Assembly (NCBI RefSeq): GCF_018130695.1
Contig: NZ_JAFCJX010000010.1
Location: forward strand, 124,001-188,000
DNA length: 64,000 bases
Source of the DNA: Bradyrhizobium jicamae
GTDB taxonomy: Bacteria; Pseudomonadota; Alphaproteobacteria; Rhizobiales; Xanthobacteraceae
Direction: 5' to 3'
Part shown: positions 36,951 to 44,952 of the stretch, in pieces
Numbering within the stretch: the stretch's first letter is position 1
How the letters are laid out: each line of letters opens with the position of its first letter
Made by a program: the position numbers and the translations under genes
The notes under the pieces: generated by a model
What the model saw: the letters and a program-made list of their open reading frames with translations, nothing else
The model's database searches: none
Told to the model about the DNA's origin: nothing

Positions 36951-38564
36951 TCAATCGGCAAGCCACATCCGCTCGATGCCGATCCCGAGCGGCCGCGTAT
37001 CGGCGCCGAGGCCGAGATCGGCCGGCGAGCGCGGCTCATTCAGCGTGAGGGTGATGGATATCTCGCCGTCCGCCGAGACGTCGGCCGGATCGACCGTGAG
37101 CATGCGCGTCCCCGCAAACGACGCCGTCGAGAAGGACACTTCCTGCACGGCGCCCTCGCCGACCCGGCAGCTGACGCGCAGCTCCGGATTCTGCGCCGAC
37201 ACGAAGGCGCGACAGGCCAGGGCCAGCGTTCGCGGCTCCGCGGGGCGCGGCCGCATGGTCACGCGCAGCGTGCAGCGCTTGGCGATCGACCAGGTGCCCC
37301 AATCCTCCGGCGCGCTCCAGCCTTCGGAGAGCGCAGCCGCGCCCTGCCCGTCGCGGGTGAAGTCGAGACCGTCGGCGCCGAGCACCGCGCGTTGTCCGCG
37401 CGCCTCCCGCAGCATTAGCGCCTCGCTCCCCGGCACAAGCTGCGCGACCACCCGGGCGGCGTCCGCGATCGACTGCAGGCCGAGCGCATCGCCATCGAGA
37501 TTGTATTGCACGCGATTGCGGCCGAGCACACGCACTCCGGGATCGATCCACGGCCGGTCGGGCTGGCGCGCGGCGATAGCGAGATCGGCGACGTCGAAAC
37601 CATGCATCGCCGCCAGCGCTTCGATCGAGTGCAAGGTCCGGTCATAGGTCTCCGGCCGCTCGTTGATCTCGCTGGCCAGCGCCTGGCCCAGCGCCCGGAA
37701 ATTGACGGCGATGCCGCCGTCGTCAGGAAACAGCTCCTGCTTCATCGTCAACATGTCCTGCGCCAGGAACAGCGCCAGCGCGTCAAGTCCGGGCAGCCTT
37801 GGATCGCAACGCATCTCGCCGAAATCGCGCCGGCCCTCTTCCGAGCCAAGCGCATCGGCGCTGGCGAAGAAATTGGTATGGCCGGTCGAATGCGCGGAGA
37901 ATCCACTGATCGACAGCGGCCGCGACAGGCGGACATAGCTGTCAGTCAGCGCAGCATTGACAATACCCGAGGTCAGATCGGGCGACAGGCCGATGAAGTA
38001 ACGGCCGCGCAGCGCCTGCATCCGCGCGATGACGTCGCGCCGGACGAAGGAATTGTAGATCATCGGCAGATCAGCATAATGCGCCTGGAACGCATAGACG
38101 CGCGCCAGCTCGTCGCGTGAGGCGACCGGCTCGCCGCTGAATTCGAAATCGATCTCGGCGATCAGGCGGTTGCGAAAGGCGTGGTGATAATAGCCCGGCC
38201 AGTAATAGGCATAGGGCCGCCAGCTCAGCAGCGCGATCCGCTGATCAGCCAGCAGACCCGATGCGATGCTGCACGCGTCCGGCAGCAGGCCATCATCATC
38301 GCCGATGAAGGTCAGATAGTCGCCCGTCGCATGCGCAAGCGCCTGCTCCCAATTCTCCGTCATCGGCAGCACCGTCGGCGTCGCAAAATGCTTCAGCCTG
38401 GGATCGCCGAGCGCTTCGGCCAGCGCCGCGATCTCGCCATTGCCGCCATTGTTCTGGACAATGAACTCGCAATCCGCGTCGCGCTGCGCCAGCAGCGTTG
38501 CCAGCGCATGCCGCAGCGTATCCGGCCGGTTGAGCGTTGGAATGACGACTGACAGCAGCGGCAT
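36951..38564 (-). CDS. large GT2-like glycosyltransferase
   Basis: Encodes 537 residues from the ATG at 38564. The N-terminal 250 residues have the GT-A fold: LLSVVIPTLNRPDTL, QNNGGNGE and the nucleotide-sugar/metal motif GDDDG. The C-terminal half (about residues 360-537) is an extra beta-rich domain ending DTRPLGIGIERMWLAD, not present in typical GT2 enzymes and possibly carbohydrate-binding. Its start is 1 base after the stop of the CmcI-like gene (TGACATG). It probably attaches the sugar made by the upstream enzymes to a surface glycan. Confidence 0.85.
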   Translation of the reverse strand: MPLLSVVIPTLNRPDTLRHALATLLAQRDADCEFIVQNNGGNGEIAALAEALGDPRLKHFATPTVLPMTENWEQALAHATGDYLTFIGDDDGLLPDACSIASGLLADQRIALLSWRPYAYYWPGYYHHAFRNRLIAEIDFEFSGEPVASRDELARVYAFQAHYADLPMIYNSFVRRDVIARMQALRGRYFIGLSPDLTSGIVNAALTDSYVRLSRPLSISGFSAHSTGHTNFFASADALGSEEGRRDFGEMRCDPRLPGLDALALFLAQDMLTMKQELFPDDGGIAVNFRALGQALASEINERPETYDRTLHSIEALAAMHGFDVADLAIAARQPDRPWIDPGVRVLGRNRVQYNLDGDALGLQSIADAARVVAQLVPGSEALMLREARGQRAVLGADGLDFTRDGQGAAALSEGWSAPEDWGTWSIAKRCTLRVTMRPRPAEPRTLALACRAFVSAQNPELRVSCRVGEGAVQEVSFSTASFAGTRMLTVDPADVSADGEISITLTLNEPRSPADLGLGADTRPLGIGIERMWLAD

Positions 38565-38565
38565 G

Positions 38566-39327
38566 TCAGGCGATCCGCCGCAGATAGCCGCCGGGCCAAT
38601 GGCTGCCGCCATCGGCTACACCGCGCTCGTTGAACAGCGACGGCGGAGATGCCTTTTCAAATTCGCGGTGGCGCTCGAGGAAATCTGCGATCGCCGCTTT
38701 CGGATTGTTCCAGCTCCAGTCGTCCTTCGCGCCGGGCAATTCCACCAGCCCGTCCATCAAGCCGTCGGCCACGATGATGGAGCCACCTGGCTTGATCAGC
38801 GGCGCATAGGCCTCGAGCTCGGCCAGCACATGCGCCTTGCTGTGGTTGGAATCCAGCATCAGCAGCACGCTTTCGGACGGCTTGATCAGCGCGCGCACGC
38901 GGTCGACGATGTGAGGCGCAACCGAGTCTCCTTCGATCATCGTGATCTCGGATGCAAAGTCGTGCGCTTCGATGGCTTGCCGGTTGTGCGCGCGGATCTC
39001 GATGTCGACGCCGATCACGCGGCCATGGCCGAGCAGCCGGCACAGCCCCGCCGAGAACACCAGGCTGCCGCCGTGGGCGATGCCGGTTTCCAGGATCACG
39101 TCGGGCCTGAGCTGCCAGACCAGCTCCTGCAGCCGCATCAGGTCCGACGGCAGCTGGATCACGGGGCGGCCGAACCAGGTGAAGGTGTAGCTGTGGCGGT
39201 TGGCCCAGCCCGATCGCACCCAGGCGTCCGACAGCACCGCGAACGCCTCCGGTGTATCAAGCGCCAGCCGCCGCTCGCCGTGCTCGTCCTCGACGACGAT
39301 CTCCGAGTTTGCCAGATTGATCCGCAT
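38566..39327 (-). CDS. CmcI-like (cephalosporin hydroxylase family) protein
   Basis: Encodes 253 residues from the ATG at 39327. It has a Rossmann SAM-type fold with ILETGIAHGGSLVFSAGL, VIGVDIEIRAHNR and VLLMLDSNHSKAHV, the signature of the CmcI family. CmcI members act as SAM-dependent O-methyltransferases or partners in hydroxylation; in polysaccharide clusters they most likely O-methylate a sugar. It overlaps the upstream epimerase stop by one base (TGATG) and is followed 1 base later by the GT2. Confidence 0.88.
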   Translation of the reverse strand: MRINLANSEIVVEDEHGERRLALDTPEAFAVLSDAWVRSGWANRHSYTFTWFGRPVIQLPSDLMRLQELVWQLRPDVILETGIAHGGSLVFSAGLCRLLGHGRVIGVDIEIRAHNRQAIEAHDFASEITMIEGDSVAPHIVDRVRALIKPSESVLLMLDSNHSKAHVLAELEAYAPLIKPGGSIIVADGLMDGLVELPGAKDDWSWNNPKAAIADFLERHREFEKASPPSLFNERGVADGGSHWPGGYLRRIA

Positions 39328-40244
39328 CACGATGTCCCCGACGACAGCCGCTCCTGCCACCACGCCAGTGTCCGCATAGCGCCCGCCTCGAAGCCGATCG
39401 TCGGCCGCCAGCCGGTCGCCTGCAACCGCGCGATATCGGCCACGATGACAGGCTCGGAGTCCACGCCGGACACCTCCCGCGCGCCGAACGCGACAAGATG
39501 TTCAGCATCGAGTCGGTGCGCAAAGAATTCGACCACGCTGCGCAGCGTGCGCGGCTCGCCCGCGCCGAGATTGACCACGCCGGTGACGTCGCTGTCGAGC
39601 ACGGCGGCAATCGCCTGTGCGAGATCGCCAACGTGGATGAAATCACGGACCTGCGTGCCGAGCGAGCAGTTGAAGACCTCACCTGCGCGCAAGCTCCGGA
39701 TCAGGCTCGGGATCAGGCGGCCTTCGGCCTCGCCCTCGCCGAATGGAAAGAACACCCTGGCCCAGGCCACGCCGGCGCCACGCGTTGCGGCCGCGACAAA
39801 ACCCTCGGCCGCGGCGAGCTTGGCCTGACCGTACAGCGTCGTCGGCCGGCACGGCGTCACATCCTCCCGGCACGGCACGGCGGACGGGCCATATTCGAAG
39901 CAGGTGCCGATGCCCACGATGCGACCGGTGCCCGTCGCGCGCGCTTGCTCCAGCAAATCCAGGCTCGCCGCAATCCAGGCCGTATTGTCGGGGTGATCGC
40001 GATAGCGGCCCGGTCGCGCCTCCCACGCCAGATGCACCAGATGCGACGGCCGCGCCGCTGCCATCACCTGCGCGCGACCGCGCTCGGTCAGCAGGTCTGC
40101 CGTGTGCCACGCCGCAATCGCCGGCAGGCCTGATGGCGCCGCGCCGCGGCCGCAGCCATGCACCTCGAAGCCGCGCGCCCGCAGCACCGGCAGCAAGGCG
40201 CGGCCGATGAAGCCGGAGGCGCCGGTGACGAGCACGCGCGTCAT
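39327..40244 (-). CDS. NAD-dependent nucleotide-sugar epimerase/reductase
   Basis: Encodes 305 residues of the extended SDR family. The cofactor loop is TGASGFIG at residues 7-14, and the catalytic YGQAK supplies the YxxxK pair. GVVNLGAGEP and RDFIHVGDLA are typical of dTDP/GDP-sugar epimerases and 4-ketoreductases. With RmlC upstream it would reduce or epimerise a 4-keto-6-deoxysugar. Overlaps rmlC stop (ATGA) and the next gene by one base. Confidence 0.9.
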   Translation of the reverse strand: MTRVLVTGASGFIGRALLPVLRARGFEVHGCGRGAAPSGLPAIAAWHTADLLTERGRAQVMAAARPSHLVHLAWEARPGRYRDHPDNTAWIAASLDLLEQARATGTGRIVGIGTCFEYGPSAVPCREDVTPCRPTTLYGQAKLAAAEGFVAAATRGAGVAWARVFFPFGEGEAEGRLIPSLIRSLRAGEVFNCSLGTQVRDFIHVGDLAQAIAAVLDSDVTGVVNLGAGEPRTLRSVVEFFAHRLDAEHLVAFGAREVSGVDSEPVIVADIARLQATGWRPTIGFEAGAMRTLAWWQERLSSGTS

Positions 40245-40762
40245 GGCAGATACGGCAAGCTGCGATCCCGCTCCGACAGGATGGGCTCGGCCAGCGGCCA
40301 GGGGATCGCCAGCGTCGGATCATCCCAACGCACGCCCGCAGCAGCGCGCGCGTCGTAGGGCGTGTCGATCAGATAAAGCAGCTCGGTGCCATCGACGAGG
40401 CTCTGGAAGCCGTGTGCGCAGCCCGCCGGGACAAACACCGCATTGCGGCGCTCGCCCGACAGCGTCACGGCGCACCACTGGCCGTAGCCTGCTCCGGCGC
40501 GCAGATCGACGATCACGTCGAACGCCTCGCCTCTCACACAGCGCACGATCTTGGCCTCGCGCCGCTGCAGTTGATAATGCAGGCCGCGTAGCGTACCTGC
40601 GTGGCGGTTGAAGGACAGGCTGTGCTGCACGAAATGATCAGGCAATCCCTGCGCGCTGAATTCGTCGGCGCAGAAGGCGCGCGCAAAGGAGCCGCGGGCG
40701 TCCTCCTCGGGCTCGACCTCGATCTCCATGGCGCCTGTCACGGGCAGAGCCTTGAACCTCAT
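40241..40762 (-). CDS. dTDP-4-dehydrorhamnose 3,5-epimerase-like protein
   Basis: Encodes 173 residues from the ATG at 40762. RmlC cupin fold with the catalytic histidine in GTLRGLHYQ, KIVRCVRGEAFDVIVDLR and FVPAGCAHGFQSL. It converts a 4-keto-6-deoxy nucleotide sugar at C3/C5. It is the promoter-proximal gene of the four-gene operon. No rmlA, rmlB or rmlD lies next to it, so it may make a sugar other than rhamnose; hence no symbol. Confidence 0.9.
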   Translation of the reverse strand: MRFKALPVTGAMEIEVEPEEDARGSFARAFCADEFSAQGLPDHFVQHSLSFNRHAGTLRGLHYQLQRREAKIVRCVRGEAFDVIVDLRAGAGYGQWCAVTLSGERRNAVFVPAGCAHGFQSLVDGTELLYLIDTPYDARAAAGVRWDDPTLAIPWPLAEPILSERDRSLPYLP

Positions 40763-40821
40763 CGCCGCGCTCTCTGCTCCCCGCCTGCGTCCCACACTGT
40801 GCCGACCTCACGCTTGTTATC

Positions 40822-42126
40822 ATGCCGTCTTCAGGTGCGACAATTCAACGAGGCGTCACCATCGGCGGCGCGCCGGGCATGTGGGCACCGCCGATGACGT
40901 CAGGCGCCTGTCGGTTTTGCGCAGAGCCACTCACGGAGACGCTGGTCGATCTCGGCCCGTCCCCGCTCGCCAATTCGTTCGTCTCGCCGGCGAACGCGGC
41001 GGCGACCGAGACCGTCTATCCGCTGCGCGCACATGTCTGCAGCGCGTGCCGGCTGGTCCAGCTGCCGCAGTTCGAACCGCCCGAGCATATCTTCCACGAC
41101 TATCTCTATTACTCCTCCTACTCCGACAGCTGGCTGCGCCACGCCGAACGCTATGCCGAGGCAATGGTTGCGCGGCTCGGTCTCGACAGCGGCTCCGAGG
41201 TCATCGAGATCGCCAGCAATGACGGCTATCTCCTGCAGTATTTTCACGCGCGCCAGATCCGCGTGCTCGGCGTCGAGCCCGCGCCCGGCCCCGCCGCCGT
41301 AGGGATCGCCAAGGGAATTCCGACCGAGACGTTTTATTTCGGGCGTGCCGCGGCGGCGCGGCTCAAGGCGGCGGGACATGCGCCGCAGCTCGTCATCGCC
41401 AACAACGTGCTGCCGCACGTCCCTGATCTCAACGACTTCGTCGCCGGTCTCGCCACGCTGCTCGCGCCCACGGGATGCCTCACGATCGAGCTTCCGCATC
41501 TGCTCGAGCTGATCGCACAGACCCAGTTCGACACGATCTATCACGAGCACCTGTCGTATTTTTCGCTGCTGACCGCCGAGCGCGTGTTCGCCCATCACGG
41601 CCTCGTCGTCGTCGATGTCGAGGAGTTGCCGACGCATGGCGGCTCGCTGCGTCTCTTCCTCGCGCATGCCGATCGCGGCATTCAGGTGACCCCCAATGTC
41701 GCGGCAGTGCGCCAGCGGGAGATCGCAGCCGGCCTCGACGGCCCGGACGCCTATCGCGGCTTCGCGGCCAGGACCGAAGCCAGGAAGCGCGCGGTCGTCG
41801 ACTTCCTGCAGACCGCGCGGCGCGACGGCAAGACCGTGCTCGCCTATGGCGCGCCGGCCAAGGGCAATACGCTCTTGAACTATTGCGGCGTCACCACCGA
41901 GCTGATCCCGTTCACGGTCGATCGCAATCCGCACAAGCAGGGCCTGCTGCTGCCGGGAACGCATCTGCCGATCCGCGATCCCGCCGCCTTGCGTGCCGCG
42001 CGTCCCGACTACGTCTTCATCCTGCCCTGGAACCTGCGCGACGAGGTCATGGCCCAGCTTGCGGATATCAGGATCTGGGGCGGCGCCTTCGTGGTGTCCA
42101 CGCCGGAGCTGCAGATCTTGCGTTAG
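40822..42126 (+). CDS. sugar C-methyltransferase (class I SAM-dependent)
   Basis: Encodes 434 residues at most; the real start may be a few codons later (MTSGACRFC), since the first about 25 residues are not conserved-looking. Domain order: N-terminal zinc site CRFC...CSAC, SAM-binding region IEIASNDGYLLQYF, the catalytic YHEHLSYFSL, and C-terminal HGGSLR and APAKGNTLLNYCG. This is the NovU/TylCIII/TcaB9 type that methylates C3 (or C5) of 4-keto-deoxysugars. It is divergent from the epimerase operon with only 59 bases between starts, implying a shared promoter region and product. Confidence 0.92.
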   Translation: MPSSGATIQRGVTIGGAPGMWAPPMTSGACRFCAEPLTETLVDLGPSPLANSFVSPANAAATETVYPLRAHVCSACRLVQLPQFEPPEHIFHDYLYYSSYSDSWLRHAERYAEAMVARLGLDSGSEVIEIASNDGYLLQYFHARQIRVLGVEPAPGPAAVGIAKGIPTETFYFGRAAAARLKAAGHAPQLVIANNVLPHVPDLNDFVAGLATLLAPTGCLTIELPHLLELIAQTQFDTIYHEHLSYFSLLTAERVFAHHGLVVVDVEELPTHGGSLRLFLAHADRGIQVTPNVAAVRQREIAAGLDGPDAYRGFAARTEARKRAVVDFLQTARRDGKTVLAYGAPAKGNTLLNYCGVTTELIPFTVDRNPHKQGLLLPGTHLPIRDPAALRAARPDYVFILPWNLRDEVMAQLADIRIWGGAFVVSTPELQILR

Positions 42127-42214
42127 GTCACCCGTTTACGATCCGCTAACCCTGTTGGCCCATCCGCAGGAACGCCTCCCCGCCGGTGCTCATTGGCCCG
42201 CAGAGGGAGTGCGG

Positions 42215-42460
42215 ATGATGGACAGGCTGGCCAGGATCGACCGGGCGCTCGACGAGGTGCTGGTGAACCTCGGGGCCATGGTGCTGCGGCTCTCCGACCC
42301 CGCCGTGACCCGGACCGACGCCGAGCGGCGTGCGCTGGCCCGGTCGGTCCGGCAATATGCCCGCTGCGCCGACCAGTCAGGCGATCCCCGGGTGCGGCGG
42401 CTCCGGGACGAATTGCAGGAGACGGTAAGGCCGAAGCTCCGCATCGTCGCGACCCGATAA
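42215..42460 (+). CDS. small hypothetical helical protein
   Basis: Encodes 81 residues. GAGGGAG is seven bases upstream of the ATG pair at 42215. It is arginine-rich and predicted helical (MMDRLARIDRALDEVLVNLG; RLRDELQETVRPKLR). Cytoplasmic, no family recognised. Confidence 0.6.
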   Translation: MMDRLARIDRALDEVLVNLGAMVLRLSDPAVTRTDAERRALARSVRQYARCADQSGDPRVRRLRDELQETVRPKLRIVATR

Positions 42461-42529
42461 AAAGTTCCAGATTTTCCTGGCTTTTTCTCTAACCATTTGA
42501 AAAATCTCGAAAACTATTTTTGAACCTTT

Positions 42530-42727
42530 TCGCTATTGTGGAGACTTATGATCACTGGGGATTTAAGGGCCCAGTAATTAGCGCGGCGCCGCCTGACGAA
42601 CATACTCCGTTAGGCGGCGCTGTTGCTTTGTGGAATTCCACCCTATCTCCAGGTTAGTCCCCGGCGGCGCACGCCCTTAGATCCCATTGCTGCCGGTCGA
42701 AAACCCCGCCCCCGTGAGCGGGGTTTT
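42530..42727 (+). ncRNA. candidate small RNA
   Basis: A very AT-rich block (about 42465-42545, promoter-like) gives way to GC-rich structured DNA without an open reading frame. It contains a 12-bp stem (42586-42597 with 42609-42620) and ends in the terminator at 42700-42727. This promoter-structure-terminator order is what a 150-200 nt sRNA would show. Start and strand are inferred; it could also be an untranslated leader or tail. I do not recognise an RNA family: no tmRNA tag reading frame and no 6S pattern was seen. Confidence 0.35.
42700..42727 (+). terminator. strong intrinsic terminator
   Basis: AAAACCCCGC and its exact complement GCGGGGTTTT around an 8-base loop. The T-run is short, and the symmetric A/T ends allow use on either strand. 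It closes the candidate small RNA region. Confidence 0.75.
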
Positions 42728-42998
42728 CCATTTGTGGAGCCACCGAGCGCTGCCCCCCTATTCGACTGCTTGCAGCGTGGCCCGCGGATCGATTCCCGCC
42801 TGCAACTCTCTATTCACCAATCGCACACGCGAGGTCCTAGGATCGACGGCTGAAGTCAAACAGATGTTGCCGAATTGCGACTCCATCGCGAATTTTATCG
42901 TGTGTCGGTGCCACAAATCTACTTTGGGTTGATTTCGTTCGAACGCGCGGATTAGCATCAAGCAGTTTTTCCTAACGTGTCAATTTTAGGAGAGCTGA

Positions 42999-43346
42999 AT
43001 GAGAAGGGCTACGGCCGTTTTGGCGATCGCAGCCGGCACTCTGATTTGGTCATCGACCGCTTCAGCCGCTTGCCACAAGATCAAAGTCTGCGATTTCACC
43101 GAGTCTCCTCCCTGTCACTGGAGTTGCCCCGACCTCTTCATCGGCAGAGCCGGCGCAGCCTATTCGATGACATTCAAACGTCTCGACCCCAAAGCGGCTT
43201 CCGCAATCGTCAACGAGTTGAGCGGCATCGGTTCAGCCCAAATCAGTGGCTCCAGCGTTACCATCAAGGAATTGAACAAATCGGACATTCCGCAGGTACT
43301 CGACAAGCTGAACATTAGCCGGGGTGCCGTCCGTGTTCCACAGTAG
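42999..43346 (+). CDS. secreted cysteine-containing protein, orphan
   Basis: Encodes 115 residues. A signal peptide (ATAVLAIAAGTLIWSSTASA) follows the ATG with AGGAG ten bases upstream. The mature N-terminus has four cysteines (CHKIKVC, CHWSC), then an alpha/beta segment (IVNELSGIGSAQISGSSVTI). No family recognised. GC is visibly lower than in neighbouring housekeeping genes. Its 3' end overlaps the following lipoprotein gene by 23 bases, so the two are probably co-expressed. Confidence 0.7.
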   Translation: MRRATAVLAIAAGTLIWSSTASAACHKIKVCDFTESPPCHWSCPDLFIGRAGAAYSMTFKRLDPKAASAIVNELSGIGSAQISGSSVTIKELNKSDIPQVLDKLNISRGAVRVPQ

Positions 43347-44151
43347 CCAGCTATGCCGCTGGCGTGCCTTCGTGCTCGCCTCATGTCTCCTGCCGACGTT
43401 AGGCGGCTGCGGCACCTACGTTCCGCAGCAGCAGGAGGTCTGGGAGGGGCCCGACCTCACTGGCAACATGGCGGTAGATATCAAGAAGCACATCTTCTGC
43501 GAACTCGTTCATGCAATTAAGTTCGTCAACAAAAACCTCCGGATCAATGACGGGCCGAGCATTCCCGACTCCTACGGAGTGCAGATGCAGATCACACTCA
43601 CGGTCGAGGAGAATAGCGCTTTGAGCGCGGGCCTTGTCCTTAACCAGGCGATTCGTGATGGCACTTTGGGACTCGGTGGCAACCTGTCCTCTACCGCAAC
43701 ACGCACCGACACTTCTTATTCGTTTTACAATGTTGGCAAGATAGCTGGGCCTGCAAAGAACAAATGGTGTGACGCCCTTGAGGTCAGTGGTAGTTCGCTG
43801 CTGATGTCAGATCTCGGAATAGGTCCGTATCTTCTCAAGGCAGTGAAAGCGCAGGCCGAACTTCATTCGTCTGCGCCGGTGAAATCAGACGGACTCAAGC
43901 TCGACGTGCTGTCCTACGACATCAAGTTCGTCGTGGTATCGAGCGGCAACGTCACGCCATCGTGGAAACTGGTTAGCCTATCCGCCAATTCGGGCGGATC
44001 GCCCTTCCTCTCGGCGGGACGGACTCGCACCCACGACCTAACGCTCACGTTCGGCCCTGGTGACCCCAGCAGTCCAACATACTACGCCGCGCTGCAAACC
44101 CATTTCACACAGCAAATCGTTCAGTCCAACAACCAGCGCAGAGGTAATTGA
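43324..44151 (+). CDS. orphan outer-membrane lipoprotein candidate
   Basis: Encodes 275 residues from GTG at 43324 (or 272 from GTG at 43333). The lipobox LPTLGGC gives lipid attachment at about residue 29. The mature protein has long beta-rich stretches (YGVQMQITLTVEENSALSAG, then LSYDIKFVVVSSGNVTPSWKL) and resembles trypsin-like-fold or porin-plug lipoproteins only vaguely. No family recognised. Lower-GC composition and position next to tRNA-Pro suggest acquisition. Confidence 0.65.
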   Translation: MPSVFHSSQLCRWRAFVLASCLLPTLGGCGTYVPQQQEVWEGPDLTGNMAVDIKKHIFCELVHAIKFVNKNLRINDGPSIPDSYGVQMQITLTVEENSALSAGLVLNQAIRDGTLGLGGNLSSTATRTDTSYSFYNVGKIAGPAKNKWCDALEVSGSSLLMSDLGIGPYLLKAVKAQAELHSSAPVKSDGLKLDVLSYDIKFVVVSSGNVTPSWKLVSLSANSGGSPFLSAGRTRTHDLTLTFGPGDPSSPTYYAALQTHFTQQIVQSNNQRRGN

Positions 44152-44205
44152 GGGATCAAAGGCCTCGACAAGTCACACGCTAAACTACTGACTATACTAA
44201 TATTT

Positions 44206-44282
44206 TGGTCGGGGCAGCTGGATTCGAACCAACGACCTGCAGTACCCAAAACTGCCGCGCTACCAGGCTGCGCTATACCCCG
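44206..44282 (-). tRNA. tRNA-Pro (anticodon TGG)
   Basis: On the minus strand a 77-nt cloverleaf: CGGGGTA pairs with TGCCCCG (one G-U), anticodon stem GCAGT/ACTGC encloses TTTGGGT (anticodon TGG), T arm has GGTTCGAATCC, and CCA is encoded. Its 3' end faces the low-GC block at 42461-44151. Confidence 0.97.
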
Positions 44283-44348
44283 AACTTTCCGAGAAGCGTT
44301 GTCGATACACGCTTCAGGGGGCGCCAGCAAGGCGCCGATCATGGGGGC

Positions 44349-44828
44349 TCACCGCCCCTTGAACAGCGGGTGTGCGACGCGGTCGCCGGGCTGGATGCCG
44401 TATTTCTGCGCGGTGCCGGCGACCACCTCGAGCACGCCCTTGGCGAGGCCGCGCGACGGGATGATCTTGGTCGACAGCGGCTCGGTGCTTTCGGCGATGC
44501 GCAGGATGCGGCCGTCGGCGCCGATGAAGATCATGTCGAGCGAGACATAGGTGTTCTTCATCCACATCGATACCTCCTGCTCCGGCGAGAAGTCGAACAG
44601 CATGCCTTTGCCGTCCGCGAGCTCCTTGCGGTACATCAGGCCGGTCTCCTTCTCCTGCTCCGTGGTCGCCATCTCGACCGAGAAGACATGGACGCCGGAC
44701 TTGGTGACGATCTCGAGCGGCTGAAAACTCGCCGCCTGCGCCACGGGCGCTGCGAGCACGGCGAACATCAAAGCGAGCGACGCCAGCAGGACCGGGCGAA
44801 GCCGCTCAACAACCGAAACGAAAATCAT
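44349..44828 (-). CDS. DUF192 domain secreted protein
   Basis: Encodes 159 residues from the ATG at 44828. A signal peptide (VLLASLALMFAVLAAPVAQA) precedes the DUF192 fold with ATTEQEKETGLMYRKEL, MLFDFSPEQEVSMWMKNTYV and IFIGADGRI motifs. DUF192 proteins are small periplasmic or secreted proteins of unresolved function, conserved in alphaproteobacteria. Confidence 0.92.
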   Translation of the reverse strand: MIFVSVVERLRPVLLASLALMFAVLAAPVAQAASFQPLEIVTKSGVHVFSVEMATTEQEKETGLMYRKELADGKGMLFDFSPEQEVSMWMKNTYVSLDMIFIGADGRILRIAESTEPLSTKIIPSRGLAKGVLEVVAGTAQKYGIQPGDRVAHPLFKGR

Positions 44829-44952
44829 GGATGACACTCACGCCGAAGAAATTTCCGGCGGGACCCTAACCCGATGATTGCGGGAAATGCCATAGCCTAG
44901 ACGTGGGCCATGAGGCTCACGTTTGCGTCAGGCCGACAGGGGCAGAACGCGC

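Noticed and set aside
33431..39327. A cephamycin-type antibiotic cluster
   Set aside because: CmcH- and CmcI-like families are present, but no ACV synthetase, isopenicillin synthase or expandase is visible; sugar genes fit better.
42530..42727. tmRNA or 6S RNA
   Set aside because: No tag-peptide frame, no tRNA-like acceptor and no recognisable 6S open-bubble pattern.
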